A stretch of 64,000 nucleotides of DNA from Eunapius fragilis (lineage: Eukaryota; Porifera; Demospongiae; Spongillida; Spongillidae), in contig OY811981.1 in assembly GCA_963681505.1 (NCBI GenBank), positions 7,500,916-7,564,915 of the forward strand, given 5' to 3'. A program made the position numbers and the translations under genes. Positions 11,252 through 22,600 of the stretch are shown here, piece after piece. The notes below the pieces were generated by a model. That model was not told the origin of the DNA, made no database searches, and worked only from the letters and a program-made list of their open reading frames with translations. Every line of letters starts with the position of its first letter. Within the stretch, counting starts at the first letter, position 1.

Positions 11252-11737
11252 TCAAGGGCGGATAATAGAGTCAAGTTCAAGCTTCCTTGGGTGCAAATGG
11301 GCATAGCGTGTGACAACTTCATCTAAGTCCACGTCCATGTCATAATGTATATGCAGGAGAGCAAGGCTAGAAAGACGGCTATTTCCCATCGAGGCTCTCA
11401 TATAATTGTGCAGTCTTCGAAGAGCACTAGCACTCCGCTCGCATTCGCAAGACGTCACAGGCAGTGTGCAGGCGATTTGCAGAAGGACCCTGACATTGGG
11501 GTACAGATCACTGTCACACTCCTTGATGGCTGCGGCTGGAGTGCTAGGCTGAAGTTCCACAGCCATTCCAGAGTACCTTGCTTTCCATCTCTTCATCTCT
11601 GTTGAGATGAGCTCAGGGCTGGGCAAGTCATCCTGGTACTTCTCAATAACTCTCTCCATGTTCACTTCTCTTGAGCAGCACACAGATGGTACAACTCCTA
11701 GAAGGCATCGATTTTCTGGCAAGATGCAGTGGCTCAT
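11252..11737 (-). pseudogene. Second hAT C-terminal dimerisation fragment (P52rIPK/THAP12-like)
   Basis: The 161-residue frame ends with VLLQIACTLPVTSCECERSA, then RRLHNYMRASMGNSRLSSLA and LLHIHYD, the hAT C-terminal dimerisation signature in the version seen in THAP12/P52rIPK-like proteins. It differs from the ZMYM1-like domain at 9.9-10.3 kb, so it is a separate, nested hAT remnant. Upstream catalytic parts are absent. Confidence 0.7.
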
Positions 11738-12063
11738 TCACGCTCTTATTTCTTTTGTTGGGAGCTACCCGACATAGTCGATCGGCCCGGCGATTATTCA
11801 TGCGACGGCGTATAGATTAATTATTAAACCGGCGCAAATTGCTTTTTAATTATTGAGACATAATTTATAATAATAAATACAGGTAAACCGTTACGTTATG
11901 TTATACGTTATTAGTCAGGGAAGCCTAATCGGCTAAATCCGCCTTAGAGAGCTGCCTGTATGGCGGCACCGTAGTACTTCCACGTAAGCGGAGTGCAGGA
12001 CCTTTATCATCTGAGGGGGGGGGGGTTCGTTTGAACCCCCCGAACCCCCCCTGGCTACGGGCC

Positions 12064-12216
12064 TGTTGTGGGTGCTACGGTGTTGATAAAACCCAGGTCA
12101 TCCAGCTTGCGAAGCATAGTAATTGATTTCTCCTGCTGTTTCTTCAACTTTCGTTTTGCAGCGCCACTCATCTGTCCATCACTGCTTTTTTTCGAGGTCG
12201 AGCTGCTACTATTCAT
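12064..12216 (-). CDS. N-terminal fragment of hAT transposase
   Basis: ATG at 12216 reads MNSSSSTSKKSSDGQMSGAA, then KRKLKKQQEKSITMLRKLDD and LGFINTVAP. The MSGAAKRKLKK stretch is the usual start of ZMYM1-like hAT proteins. At about 12062 the frame runs into a G-rich inverted sequence (about 12002-12062, CCCCCC/GGGGGG around TTCG) that looks like a separate small insertion. It belongs with the 9850-10918 pieces. Confidence 0.5.
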
Positions 12217-12471
12217 AATAACGCACACTCAGAGTTTCCTATTACCTGCCGTAACCTGCGTTACGGACAGAGTTGATTATCAAAGCAGCGGGGAGGGGAT
12301 TTGCATAATGCATTAATTGACCGATAATTTCTTTAGTGTACAGTGCGTCTTTGGGAAGGGGTGGGGGAGGGTCTGACCAAACACCGCATGCATACTTGCC
12401 CATTTGGTGCCCCCTAAGGTTGTGGGCCTCTGGACTGTAGCCCCACTTGCCCAATGGATAATCCGGCACTG

Positions 12472-12566
12472 CCCATGGGTGTGGTCAATGACTGAGATGC
12501 TGTGCGGTTAATGAACTCTCCGGCTATGAGGGCACATGGGTGTGTGGTCAATGGGAACAGAAGCTA
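12472..12566. repeat. Fragment of the ~61-bp GTGTGGTCAATG repeat
   Basis: It shows CCCATGGGTGTGGTCAATGA, GGTTAATGAACTCTCCGGCT and a second partial unit, the same family as the array at 28680-29125. The hAT element at 9742-12471 split this copy: its other half is AGAGGGCCCATGGG at 9729-9741. Confidence 0.8.
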
Positions 12567-13436
12567 CATTGAATGAAAAGGCGGCAGTGGTGCAGAAAGT
12601 GGCGGTGGTGCAGAAGGTTCCACAGGTTCTAACAGTGTGCATGTACTTTTTACTCCTGGAGCTTCCAGTAACCTACCCTTTCTTTGCCATACGTTGTTTT
12701 GTGAATTTGCCCACTGCTATAGCAAATGGCGGTTTTGCTGTATTGAGACTGTAATACGTTTTTTTTGCAAGCCAAACCAGTTTTAATCGCGGCAGTATCG
12801 CTTATCTGCATGATCTTGAATCTAATTAATCACTATTAATAAAGCACCAAGTGTGCTTCATTCATTTAAAAAGTGGTCATCATCCTTATTTAAGGATGGC
12901 CATCCTTAATTAAGGATTGCGGGAGATTAAACATTAAAATTTGAAATTATTGCAGTTAATGTTTCTGGGGCATCTGATAGTGAGGGCATGCACAGTGTAC
13001 AAAACAATAAACACAAGGTTCTATGACTAAAATTATATATCTACAACCCTTACGCTGACCATTACTTTGATTGCTCAGCCTACCACTACAACAGGTACAT
13101 GCTCTTGATGACTTTTAACTTATTCAGTGACAATTTCTTTGCATAATACACCATTTCTCTATGGCAATATTTATAGATTTGCAATAGCTCAGTCTGTTCC
13201 CCATGGTTTTCAAACCCACCATAATTAACCTTACAATGTACCTCCATCACCTAACTTAACGCAGTAAATTTTATTTCTAGTTTAAGAAAAAATTAAAAAT
13301 TAGACATGTTTCTTTTGATCTACCTACCTTTACCTTTCACGGATTAAAAATGGTCTGCACTCGGAGAAGTGGTTTGGTAAATTTATGTTTGCAGTTATGT
13401 GTGAGCTGAAAACCATTGAAATGCTTTTTTCATTAG

Positions 13437-13459
13437 GTGAAAGTTGTGCAATAACCAAG
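13437..13459 (+). CDS. Possible 23-base exon
   Basis: The acceptor follows TTTTTTCATTAG and the donor is AAG|GTGAGT. Phase 1 in and phase 0 out, it reads (G)ESCAITK. A further candidate at 13969-14015 (VDEKCFNYESTDGAA) has good splice sites but does not phase with its neighbours. Confidence 0.25.
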
Positions 13460-14220
13460 GTGAGTGTTAATTTGAATATTCAATAAGATGATGGACATAC
13501 TCTTAGGAGGGTTGAGCATGACACAACACCCATCATAGAGGTGATGGTATGGTACACATTTTGTCGGTTGAAATCCATCAACCCCATACTGCCACACCCA
13601 GAACTCTTTTGTTAGCTAAGTCCATTAAACCCATTTGTCGGCTAATTACCTGATTCAAACTATGTGTTTGACATAAATTATTTGCGTATATTTTATGCTG
13701 CTATCATACATTACTCAAAAATGCATTTCAATTCGCTGTAATATTTACAGTAGGGCTGACGCCTACACGTAGGTTAAGACGCCTACAAGTAGGCGACGAT
13801 CTAACATTAATAGTACTTAGCAGAGCTATATGGTCATCTCAGCTTTTTATTACTTAGAGCTAATGCTCAGTCAATCCTCCCCAAAGAAGAAAATGAAGTG
13901 TACATGTAGTTGTTTTTTTGTCTGTCAGACTTACCGTGATTCAATGACTTTCAACTCTTATTATAGAGGTGGATGAAAAGTGTTTCAATTACGAAAGTAC
14001 AGATGGTGCAGCAAGGTACATGTGTATGCAATAACGTGAAATATCACTAGGACCAGGGATGGGTAGGTAATTGTGACTGGTTCATATTAATAAACAGTAT
14101 TCCTTTAAAACTGGTGCCAGCGCAGATATCAGACAGGTCCTACTGATGCTTTGCAGTAACCCTGCCATGATTTAGATTTGCACATGCACCTTTATGTAAG
14201 CACACTCATCTTTTATGCAG

Positions 14221-14251
14221 GACTGTCTTCATCATCAACAGCAGAAACAAG
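14221..14251 (+). CDS. Possible 31-base exon
   Basis: The acceptor is TTTTATGCAG and the donor is AAG|GTGTGT. In phase 0 it reads DCLHHQQQKQ and leaves in phase 1, which matches the coiled-coil exon at 16674. An alternative frame gives GLSSSSTAETR. Confidence 0.25.
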
Positions 14252-14501
14252 GTGTGTTAATTTAAATACTGGTGTTAAAAAAAAACAAACTATTCCAGGC
14301 TTACAGTGGAGAACATGATAGTTCCTTCATAATTGTTTATTTCAGTAGTCTTACATCTTTATTACATGTATGCATCTGTTCCTAAAGTGTATTTGGCAAT
14401 GTATGCTGAAAAAGAAAACGGTTGCATGACTTCTAAGGCTCGTTAATTATTTAGTGACTCCTCTCCAAAACAGTTTGTTTGTTGGATTTCTGCATGCACT
14501 A

Positions 14502-14778
14502 CAGTGCCGTCCACCTGCAAGTTCACACTCGCACGTGCTCGACTCGCACGTGACTTGATCAAGTGCAATAATGACTCGCGCACCTTAACTCAAAGCAAAA
14601 CAGCTGGAACAATTAATAGCTTGAAAGTAACGTAATCATCTGTAGCTATGCCGTAAATCAGTATTTGAGTGACGCTCGCAATAGCACTCATATCAAGGGC
14701 TAATTGCACTCGAATGTGACTCGTGCTCGACTCGCATACATGCACGTGCGAGTGTGAACTTGTGGGTGGACGGCACTG
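14502..14778. mobile_element. 277-bp MITE with TA target duplication
   Basis: The ends CAGTGCCGTCCACC and GGTGGACGGCACTG are inverted repeats extending about 36 bases (through TTCACACTCGCACGTG), flanked by TA on both sides. TA duplication and a CAGTG end fit the Tc1/mariner superfamily. It is non-coding and rich in CACGTG/CTCG words. Confidence 0.8.
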
Positions 14779-14789
14779 TAGTAGTCGAT

Positions 14790-16673
14790 CGTCAAGACGG
14801 GCTAGCATAGTTGGCAGTTCAGCTTCGTCAGTTTGGTTCTGAGAAGAGCTGTTTCCATCAACAAGCAAAGTGCAATGTATAGATGTGATTTGAAGTTTGA
14901 TGTGCTGAAAAGAATTGACCAAGGTTAAGAATTTTTAATTGCTTGCATTTAAAACTGTACACTATTGAGTATACTAATGTGTACAGCAATTTATGGGGGG
15001 AGCACATGGGGTAAATAGCACTTCAAAATGTACATGTATATGGATTTGTTCGTTTCTTGTGTAGCTTACATGTACATGCTCTCAAGGAAGTGAATGAGGA
15101 AAAAACCGAAGATAAGGAATTCGGACAGCACGAAAAACAGGGAGTAAGAATAAGATACATGTGTGTGTTATACTATAGGGTGATTGGTTATATATGCGTA
15201 GAAATAGGAATGTGAGCTTTAACCTATGTACATGTACAAGGTCTATTACATTGGGCTGATGCAGTGCTGACATGGCAATATTTCAGAAATGTTTTTAAAT
15301 GGTAGGGGTTTTGTCCTGGGAGCATCATTTTGAGACTCACCATCATGTGGTGAGGTCATCAGGTGCATCATCTGGTACATGTATGTTCATTTTAATCATC
15401 ACCCACTCATGTGTAAGCAAGTCAAAATTGATCCATTACAGTATAAATCATGTTACTTGTCCATAACGTTTTGTGTGTTTTTATTCTTACGTGAATTTAT
15501 TAGCAGAATAGATCAAACATTTGTGTACATGTAAGTACCAAATAGAAGGACACATTGCTTGACTAATGCACCGCCGAATCCACAAATATTTACCATATAT
15601 CTCAATGAATCAGGAAGAAATTACTGAATAGCAGTCAGATTTCAAGTTATGGGGAATACATGTTGATTTTTAGGTAAAAAAAAGTGTATTTTGCGGGCTG
15701 CTTATTGTATGCTATAGTCTAATGGTTATACTGAGTGATGCTGGGAGCAGCGTGTATTAATAGAATAGAATGCCGTTAGGGATTACATCAATTTTGAAAT
15801 AGAGTGATGTTTATTTAACCCGTTCACCACCACTTAATAAATTTTGGTTGCACTTCAATTTCATGCTACTGTACAAACGATATGAGCCTACCAAGTTGCT
15901 AATTATCTAAATTATTCAGGCAGAGTATTTCTTGAACCATTAAGGATATTGATGTCCCCTGACACCTGGCAGTTTGTCGTGTTACCGCAACAAGAAAGTT
16001 GCGGTACCACAACAAAATTTAGAAAGGCCTCCACCAAACCCTAGCAATGGAAATATGCATCTGGTATATACTGAATTTAGTGTCAAAATCAATGAGTCAT
16101 AAAGATGTTCATTTATTCGCGAGATAATAGCAGGTCATTATTGCGCATGTGCAATTTGTGGTAATGCTTCCATAGCAATGCTACGCATATTGCCTAATGA
16201 TGTCACGCTACATGCTTGACACGGTTACGCCCTTTACTTGAATCGTTTTTTTTTGTCTTCCTGGAGGTTCGCGTCAGTGTCTATAGGTTTTAATCATCGA
16301 AAGTCCTATTCAGCTAATTGACTTGACATCTTATGTAGTAGCTATTTGTGTCCAATTCTAAATGTTTACTAATACTGTTTAATAGCAAAGCTAATTGCTG
16401 ACTGAAAAGTTTCAAATAAGGTTAGAAAAAGTGTAATGGTACTCACACATTCGTAGCGGTACCGCAACAGCAGATGTCGGAGGTTAACTTCATAAATGAG
16501 AAATAAGAAATATTAGCATACTCCACAGAGGAATGACCCAAAGACAACTGCATAAAAGCTTGAATTGTGAATTATGTCCTTAAACTCCTTTTCCAGTGGT
16601 GTTGGTGTTTTTGTAGCCACTTGTCTCTCACTCTGCATATTTGGCATAATGGAGATGTCCTTGAAGTGTGCAG
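14790..16673. other. Intron-like DNA without recognised features
   Basis: AT-rich sequence with scattered ACATGTA motifs. A stretch near 15170-15260 resembles 25816-25900 (dispersed repeat). I found no coding exon I could support before the one at 16674. Confidence 0.5.
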
Positions 16674-16798
16674 AAGACACAACAAAGGAGGATACAGTAA
16701 TACAGCAACTGGCAGAAGATGTTGGGAAACTGCAGCTGTCATCTCAGGAAGGAGAGGTTGATGCAAAGGAACAGGAAATTGATACAAAGGAACAGAAG
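16674..16798 (+). CDS. Coiled-coil exon of the REase-kinase gene
   Basis: The acceptor is GTGTGCAG and the donor is CAGAAG|GTACAC. Phase 1 in and phase 0 out, it encodes DTTKEDTVIQQLAEDVGKLQ then LSSQEGEVDAKEQEIDTKEQ, charged and heptad-like. The next exon (26143) enters in phase 0. I take it as part of a coiled-coil stalk upstream of the 33980-35676 exon. The link over 9 kb of intron is inferred from phase only. Confidence 0.5.
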
Positions 16799-17713
16799 GT
16801 ACACACAAGAATTTAATTAACACCGCATCCGTGAGAAAAGAACATCTTTTTGGCCTATTTTGTCGAACTCACTTTTTGGAAAACTAGTCGGAGCGGTACC
16901 AATTGCCACAAATACCGGTGTACTACGTAGTTCAACTCCTTAGACGATGATTGGAGCTACTGCCAACCTTGCAACTTCTTTTGCTGAGGACCTACGTTTG
17001 TTTAAAGTCGAGTGGGTAAGGCTGTTAACCGGAAACGGGACACTTTTTCCTGACAAGGATTCTGAGTTTAAAAACAGTATAGGCATGCTCAACTGGATCG
17101 GATAGGTAGCGTTTGAAACAATTCTGGCAGTAAACTATCATGCTAGCGTCGAAACAGACACTAAAACTTCTTTGGATCTCGACTCCAGACCCAAATATTG
17201 GTCGTGCACAGGCCCAAACACCTAACATTTGGCCATACGTAAGTGTTATTTGGCATCACGTGGGTCTCGGTTACACACGTATGTCACTGTGTAGTTGCTA
17301 TTTACGTAACAGGTTGCCATAAATATGAGCCAAATATAATGCCCGTTGTTCGTTCCTGTCCGGTTATGGATTATCTGGTACCCAGACACTGATCAACTAC
17401 AATGATGTACGTAAGTCCTCAAACGAGGTAAACAACTGTAAATACACTGTATCCATTGTGGCCTCCTAGTAATACCAAATGACATTTAAAAACGTATCTA
17501 AAGCAGCTCTTAATTGCGTAGGAAAAAAGTGTCCTTCGCAACGCTTCGTGACCGAAAAACATACAACCGCATCACTTTGAAATCATACAGGTCCGTGTCC
17601 ACCATAGATATAAGGCAGACGACATGCTTTCCAGACAATTAGGGGCTTTTCGACTAATTTTTAGAAAGTTGGTTTCGATAAAAACAATGTTTGATTCTCA
17701 CGGACCCGGTGTT
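16799..17713. other. Intron-like DNA
   Basis: After 16815 a dispersed repeat begins (ACACCGCATCCGTGAGAAAA...) with relatives at 26043-26110 and 31918-31990 (ACACCGGATCC). No gene is recognised in the remainder. Confidence 0.5.
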
Positions 17714-18081
17714 AAAATAAAATTAGTGATGTAGGATTTGTAGACAGCAATTGAGTAAAAAGTAAGGAAACAAGGAATTACTAAAATTATACAGCAATTG
17801 ATGAAAAAGTAAGGAAACAAGGAATTACGGATATTATGCATTTTCAAATAACATACATGTACAGCATCAAAATAACATCATTATTCAAAGGAGGGGAAAG
17901 GGTTGGAGGCAAAGTTCCCAAAACAGATTACAGACCTACATTATTTAGCAAATATACCTGCCTGAAATTTTGTAGGTTTGTAATATTAATAATTTGATGA
18001 ATGCATAATATCCGTAATTCCTTGTTTCCTTGCTTTTTACTCAATTGCTGTCTACAAATCCTACATCACTAATTTTATTTT
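17714..18081. mobile_element. Palindromic MITE, 368 bp
   Basis: The arms begin AAAATAAAATTAGTGATGTA at the left and end as its reverse complement at the right. Each arm is about 90 bp and contains GTAAAAAG(T/C)AAGGAAACAAG. The left arm also has an internal duplication of the CAGCAATTGA...GGAATTAC segment. It shares its inner core with the elements at 30960 and 60347. Confidence 0.85.
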
Positions 18082-18639
18082 AATTGAATTTTTATATCTT
18101 GTTCCCTAACTTTTTATGTATAGACATCCCCGTATAAAATGCTGATTCCGGTAGATCTGATACACCCCTGCAGCTAGCAGCCTTGGTATGAACATTGGGT
18201 GTTCTAACAAAAGACCACCCGATTATATGACGAAAAAGTGACGCTATCTATGCCTATGGGTATAAAATTGAGTGCAAACCACGATGCATTGACTATATTA
18301 TAATAAGCAGGAGGGTATGTATCGCTCATGCACGTAATGCATTTGGGTAAACCACCGTCGGTGGTTCTTTAAAAGTAAATAAATAATTTTTGACACATCG
18401 ATAGCTGCTTCTTATAATCAACTACCTGCTTTATGCCAAATGTATATAATTTACTATAAATATTGCTTTTTGCAAGCAGGATGGATACATAAATGCGCAC
18501 ATTATTACACCGTATTTACACGCTAAAATTTAATGATAATGGTGATTGTATGAGTTTTTAATATACTGTATAAACACAGCTCCTCGCGCCCGGCGCCTGT
18601 GGCTTCTACAGCCATAGGTCGGCCATGGTGCCAGCCAGG

Positions 18640-19110
18640 GAGGGTGTGGCATTAGTGGCAGCATTGGAGCCAGTGGCGCAGGTGGCAGCATTGGAGCCAT
18701 TGGTTCAGGTGGCAGGATTGGAGCCAGTGGCGCAGGTGGAGCCAGTGGTGCAGGTGGTAGCATTGGAGCCAGTGGCGCAGGTGGCAGCAGTGGCGCAGCA
18801 TTGGAGCCAGTGGCGCAGGTGGCAGCATTGGAGCCAGTGGCGCAGGTGGCAGCATTGGAGCCAGTGGCGCAGGTGGAAGCATTGGAGCCTGTGGCACAGG
18901 TGGCAGCATTGGAGCCAGTGGTGCAGGTGGCAGGATTGGAGCCAGTGGCGCAGGTGGCAGCATTGGAGCCAGTGGCGCAGGTGGCAGCATTGGGCTGGGA
19001 GTGGTGGCGTAAATGCTATAGGAGTCGGAGGATGAATTTCGTCCTCAGACTCAGTCTCCTACAAAAATCGGGTTCCCACATCGTCCTCAATGGACTCTTG
19101 ATCTGACATC
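18640..19110 (-). pseudogene. Paralogue of the 8.1-8.6 kb Pro-repeat protein, with a stop in the head
   Basis: Starting near 19110 the minus strand reads MSDQESIEDDVGTRFL and then a stop, where the other copy continues EAES. After it come ESEDEIHPPTPIAFTPP and an array reading PPAPLAPML in one frame. The head, repeat position and upstream flank match 8069-8653, but the repeat unit is 27 bp here against 30 bp there. The stop and slips in the array suggest a decayed copy. Confidence 0.55.
18655..19005. repeat. 27-bp GC-rich minisatellite
   Basis: The unit is GGAGCCAGTGGCGCAGGTGG plus CAGCATT, about 12 copies with a few shorter units near 18730-18790. It occupies the position that the 30-bp array holds in the paralogue at 8.1-8.6 kb. 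Confidence 0.85.
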
Positions 19111-19611
19111 TACATGGAAATGAATGAAGGAGAGTATAAACGCAAAACAAAAAAAACTGCCGGAGAATTTGTTAATTACCTTTACCCGCCGGCTTAAAAG
19201 CTCAGTGAGGAATGTGCATGAAATGGAGGCATGCAGCAGCTTAAATAGAGCCAAAGGGGTGGTATGCTTCAATTCTATTGGTCCAATTTGGTCTTGGAAA
19301 GGCCTTCCATAGTAAATGTGCTCAACTATGCGGTGTGGGTGTGGGTCTGAATTAACGAATATAAGACTTAAAATATGTTAATAAATTATGAGTAGAGGGG
19401 TGGTATTATATATTGCATAAATAAAAGGCTTGTGGTTTTATGGACAGAGAAACTTATAATTATTCACATGCCATGTAGCTGTATGTAATATAAACATATC
19501 AGTTTTATAAATAAGGTTAGGTATAGCATATGATTCTGTAAACTCATATGCTTATTTTTTGGGGTGAGGGCCAATGACAGAGCCATTGTTACATGGTGCC
19601 CAGCTGCAACC

Positions 19612-22600
19612 TCATTGACCATTTGATATCCTGCAAAGCAGGATGACAAGATTAAAGAAAGCGTGGAATTTTAAGGAAAACACTCTTGAAACAGAGATGG
19701 CATCCTCTACGCACAATTTAGATATTGGATATGTGCTGGGCTGTTCGTTGACCTTTCTCAGATAGTGAGCAATGTCCTCGCAGTCATACTCTGCACAGCT
19801 GAAGGTCAAAAAGAGTGTTGGTGTTCCCAGGGGTGGATATAGCGGTCGGACATCGGACAAAATCCGACCAAAACTGTACAATGTCAGTCCAAACTTACCG
19901 TTGTCGGACAAAAGTGCCGATCGTTTTTTAAATGTAGTTAAAAAGTGTGGAATTGATTGTTTGCACAAACATAACCACTGAAAATGATTTGTACAAACAT
20001 AAACCACAAGTAGCAATATTAAATTCATAGTTTCTTCTGGTACCCAGCTAGATTGGCGAAGTGTGTTAATTATGTAGCGCTACTACGGTACTGCGTGTAC
20101 ATCTAAACCAATTAACACACGCAAATAGGATTATGGCCACGAAGCGATTGAAAAACCAGGCATCATTTGCGTGATTTAAAAACTGCCAATCTGCGTATGA
20201 AACAGTCACTAGCTCTCATGGTTACGCTGTGATGTAGATAGCAGTGATAAATCTGTAATCGATCGCTGTGGTGTGAAGTGTAGGCAACATGATGACAGTA
20301 CATGTATACTATTATAACTTTTTTAGTTCATCATTTTGTAGTGTATTGCGCAGAAAAATTAGTTTACACTGTACTGAGGCTTATGTATTGAAGATGGCAT
20401 ATATTGAAGGGTATTTAACAATGTCAGATCATGTCCGACCAACTCCCAATATGGTCTGACATTATGTCAGGCCATTTTTGAAACCTTATTTCCACCCCTG
20501 GGTGTTCCCCACTCCCTAACCATGCACTTTAATTCACTACTCCTCAAGAACCAGAACTGTTTTGTACCACGAACTGTTTGAAATATGGTGGAAAGGTTAG
20601 CTTCTACAGCTTTATCAGATTTGGAAACACTGGACAGGAACTCATGCACAGGTAGACTGGTATATTTCCTGTGCATTTCAACAGATTATAGATGCCAAAT
20701 GCTATCTGGCGCATTTGTTGCTGTGACAAAAGAAAGAACACGTATTGTGCATCTTTTCTAAAGCGAGAGTCCTTGTTCAGGAGTCTAGACTTTGCATATT
20801 CTGATGAAGAAATGTGCACTTCTCGTGTGTGCGGTTCACCAAAATGTCCCGAATGAAACAAATTGGGAAAACACATTACGTCAAGATAAATGCTTGCCTA
20901 TTGTCAAGTGGTTTTTCTTTCACGTTCAACATTTTGTACTGATCAATGTCAGGACTGATGGAATTGTGTTGGTCCAATGAACGTATAGTGTATGACTGGA
21001 ACATGGCTATGTCTTCTTTGGTAGCCTTTTCTAGCATGGTGCTAGAAGTGTTGTTGATTGTTTCGACAACCTTCTTTGTAGCTTCTTCAAGGGATTTGTC
21101 ATCAACATTCTTGTAAAGCCAATTTATCTCTTTAAGTTTAACCAAAGCTGCCTTAACAACATTGATATCCACCAAAGATTGCCAGACTACCTTTCCTTTG
21201 GTTGGGACACCATTAACCATAATGTACAGCTCTGGGTCAGGTATTGGCACTATTGTGGTAGTACCTACCTCACCTAGAGTTTCCATTGTTTTATTGAGGG
21301 GTAGTGGAAGGAAAAACATAGAACCTTTGGAGGCCTTTAGCGAGTTATATTTTGGCACATTACCAGTGTATGTGCCTAGTCTGACTATGGTCTGAAACGC
21401 TTTAGCCCTTTGAACTAACTGCCTGCTGAGGGCATCTAGCCTTTTTAACTCCACTGGAACAGCCTTGGTCAAAAGGCCATTTAGGATACATCTTAGGGGG
21501 CATTTTGTTTTGATTAAGTAGTGGGCGACAGTACTGGCACACATACAGGTTATTTTGGTCCAAACCATGCTCAGTAAGATATGCTCTCAGCCACATCCAA
21601 ATGTCTGTATGGTATTTGTCATCACTAGTGAAATCTACACCCGAAACCTGTTTATGCTGGTGTAACTACAACAGGGAAACTCTGGGTCATCTTTCCATCT
21701 CGCTTGCAATTCAGCAATAACATTTGCATTACTTATTAAAAGATGGTTTTCAATGGAACCAAGGCCAGATACTGAGTGATCTTCTACAAACACTGCATTT
21801 TCACTCCCATCTTCACTAAACACCAAGGATAGATCTGCAAAGCCCAGTGTGTGTACTACCTCTTCTGCATTACCAGAAGAAAGAGCTTCATCTATGCAAG
21901 CCACTGCACGGTGATGTTTGCGCACAGAGTACAAAAGCCACAGAAATCTTCTCAGCATTGGAATAGTGTGTTGAGGCTGCTCGAATCACTCTTAGTGGAC
22001 ATGCACATGACAGCATCTCACAAGATATAGGATGTCCATGCAGTTCACTGACCCGGGGTTGTTCTCCATTGTCTAGAGTGTCAGGAATAGTAGCCTGTGC
22101 CTGTTGAACTAATGTACAACCTCTGTCTATTTTGTCAAGCCCCTGACGTATTTTATCTAGTGACATTTTAAAGAGGGACTTTGTGGTACATATTACCTCT
22201 ATCTCCTCCTGACTGGACTGTCTGCACTCACTAGAACACTCCCACTTTAGTGGCCTCATGCTCATTGTCCCTATCTCCTTACTGACAACACAGCGACCAT
22301 GCTGGTCTACTGGCATGGCTTGTGTACGTGTTTGACTGGTGTGTAAGAACTATCATAAAAATATGGCTCTGAGCCCACAGTGTGACAACGCTCCCAACTG
22401 TCTATATTAGAATGTGAAAAGCTCAAAGCATTGATGAAGCGCACACCTTTAATGATCACCCCAGCATGTACTCTACGCAGGCTCAAAGCTTTGCTTACCA
22501 AAGCATTTGTGCATATCTTAGCTACTGCTTCACTAGCAGTTCGTGTGAGTACCTTTGTAGCTAGACTGGGATTAACTTTATTGAAGGCATCGTTTAACTC

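Larger units (their letters stand above)
9742..12471 (-). mobile_element. hAT transposon with 8-bp target duplication
   Basis: The left end CAGTGCCGGATTA and the right end TAATCCGGCACTG form a 13-bp perfect terminal inverted repeat. Both are flanked by the 8-bp duplication CCCATGGG (9734-9741 and 12472-12479), which is diagnostic of hAT. The interior has minus-strand pieces: an N-terminal exon at 12216-12064, a hAT C-terminal domain at 11737-11252, and ZMYM1-like C-terminal pieces at 10918-9850. Insertion occurred inside a copy of the ~61-bp repeat also seen at 28680-29125. The reading frames are broken, so this copy is non-autonomous although its ends are intact. Confidence 0.85.

Noticed and set aside
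11345..11605. Plus-strand 86-residue frame
   Set aside because: Opposite strand of the hAT dimerisation domain.
13969..14015. Exon reading VDEKCFNYESTDGAA
   Set aside because: Good splice sites, but neither acceptor choice gives a phase compatible with both neighbours; may be alternative or spurious.
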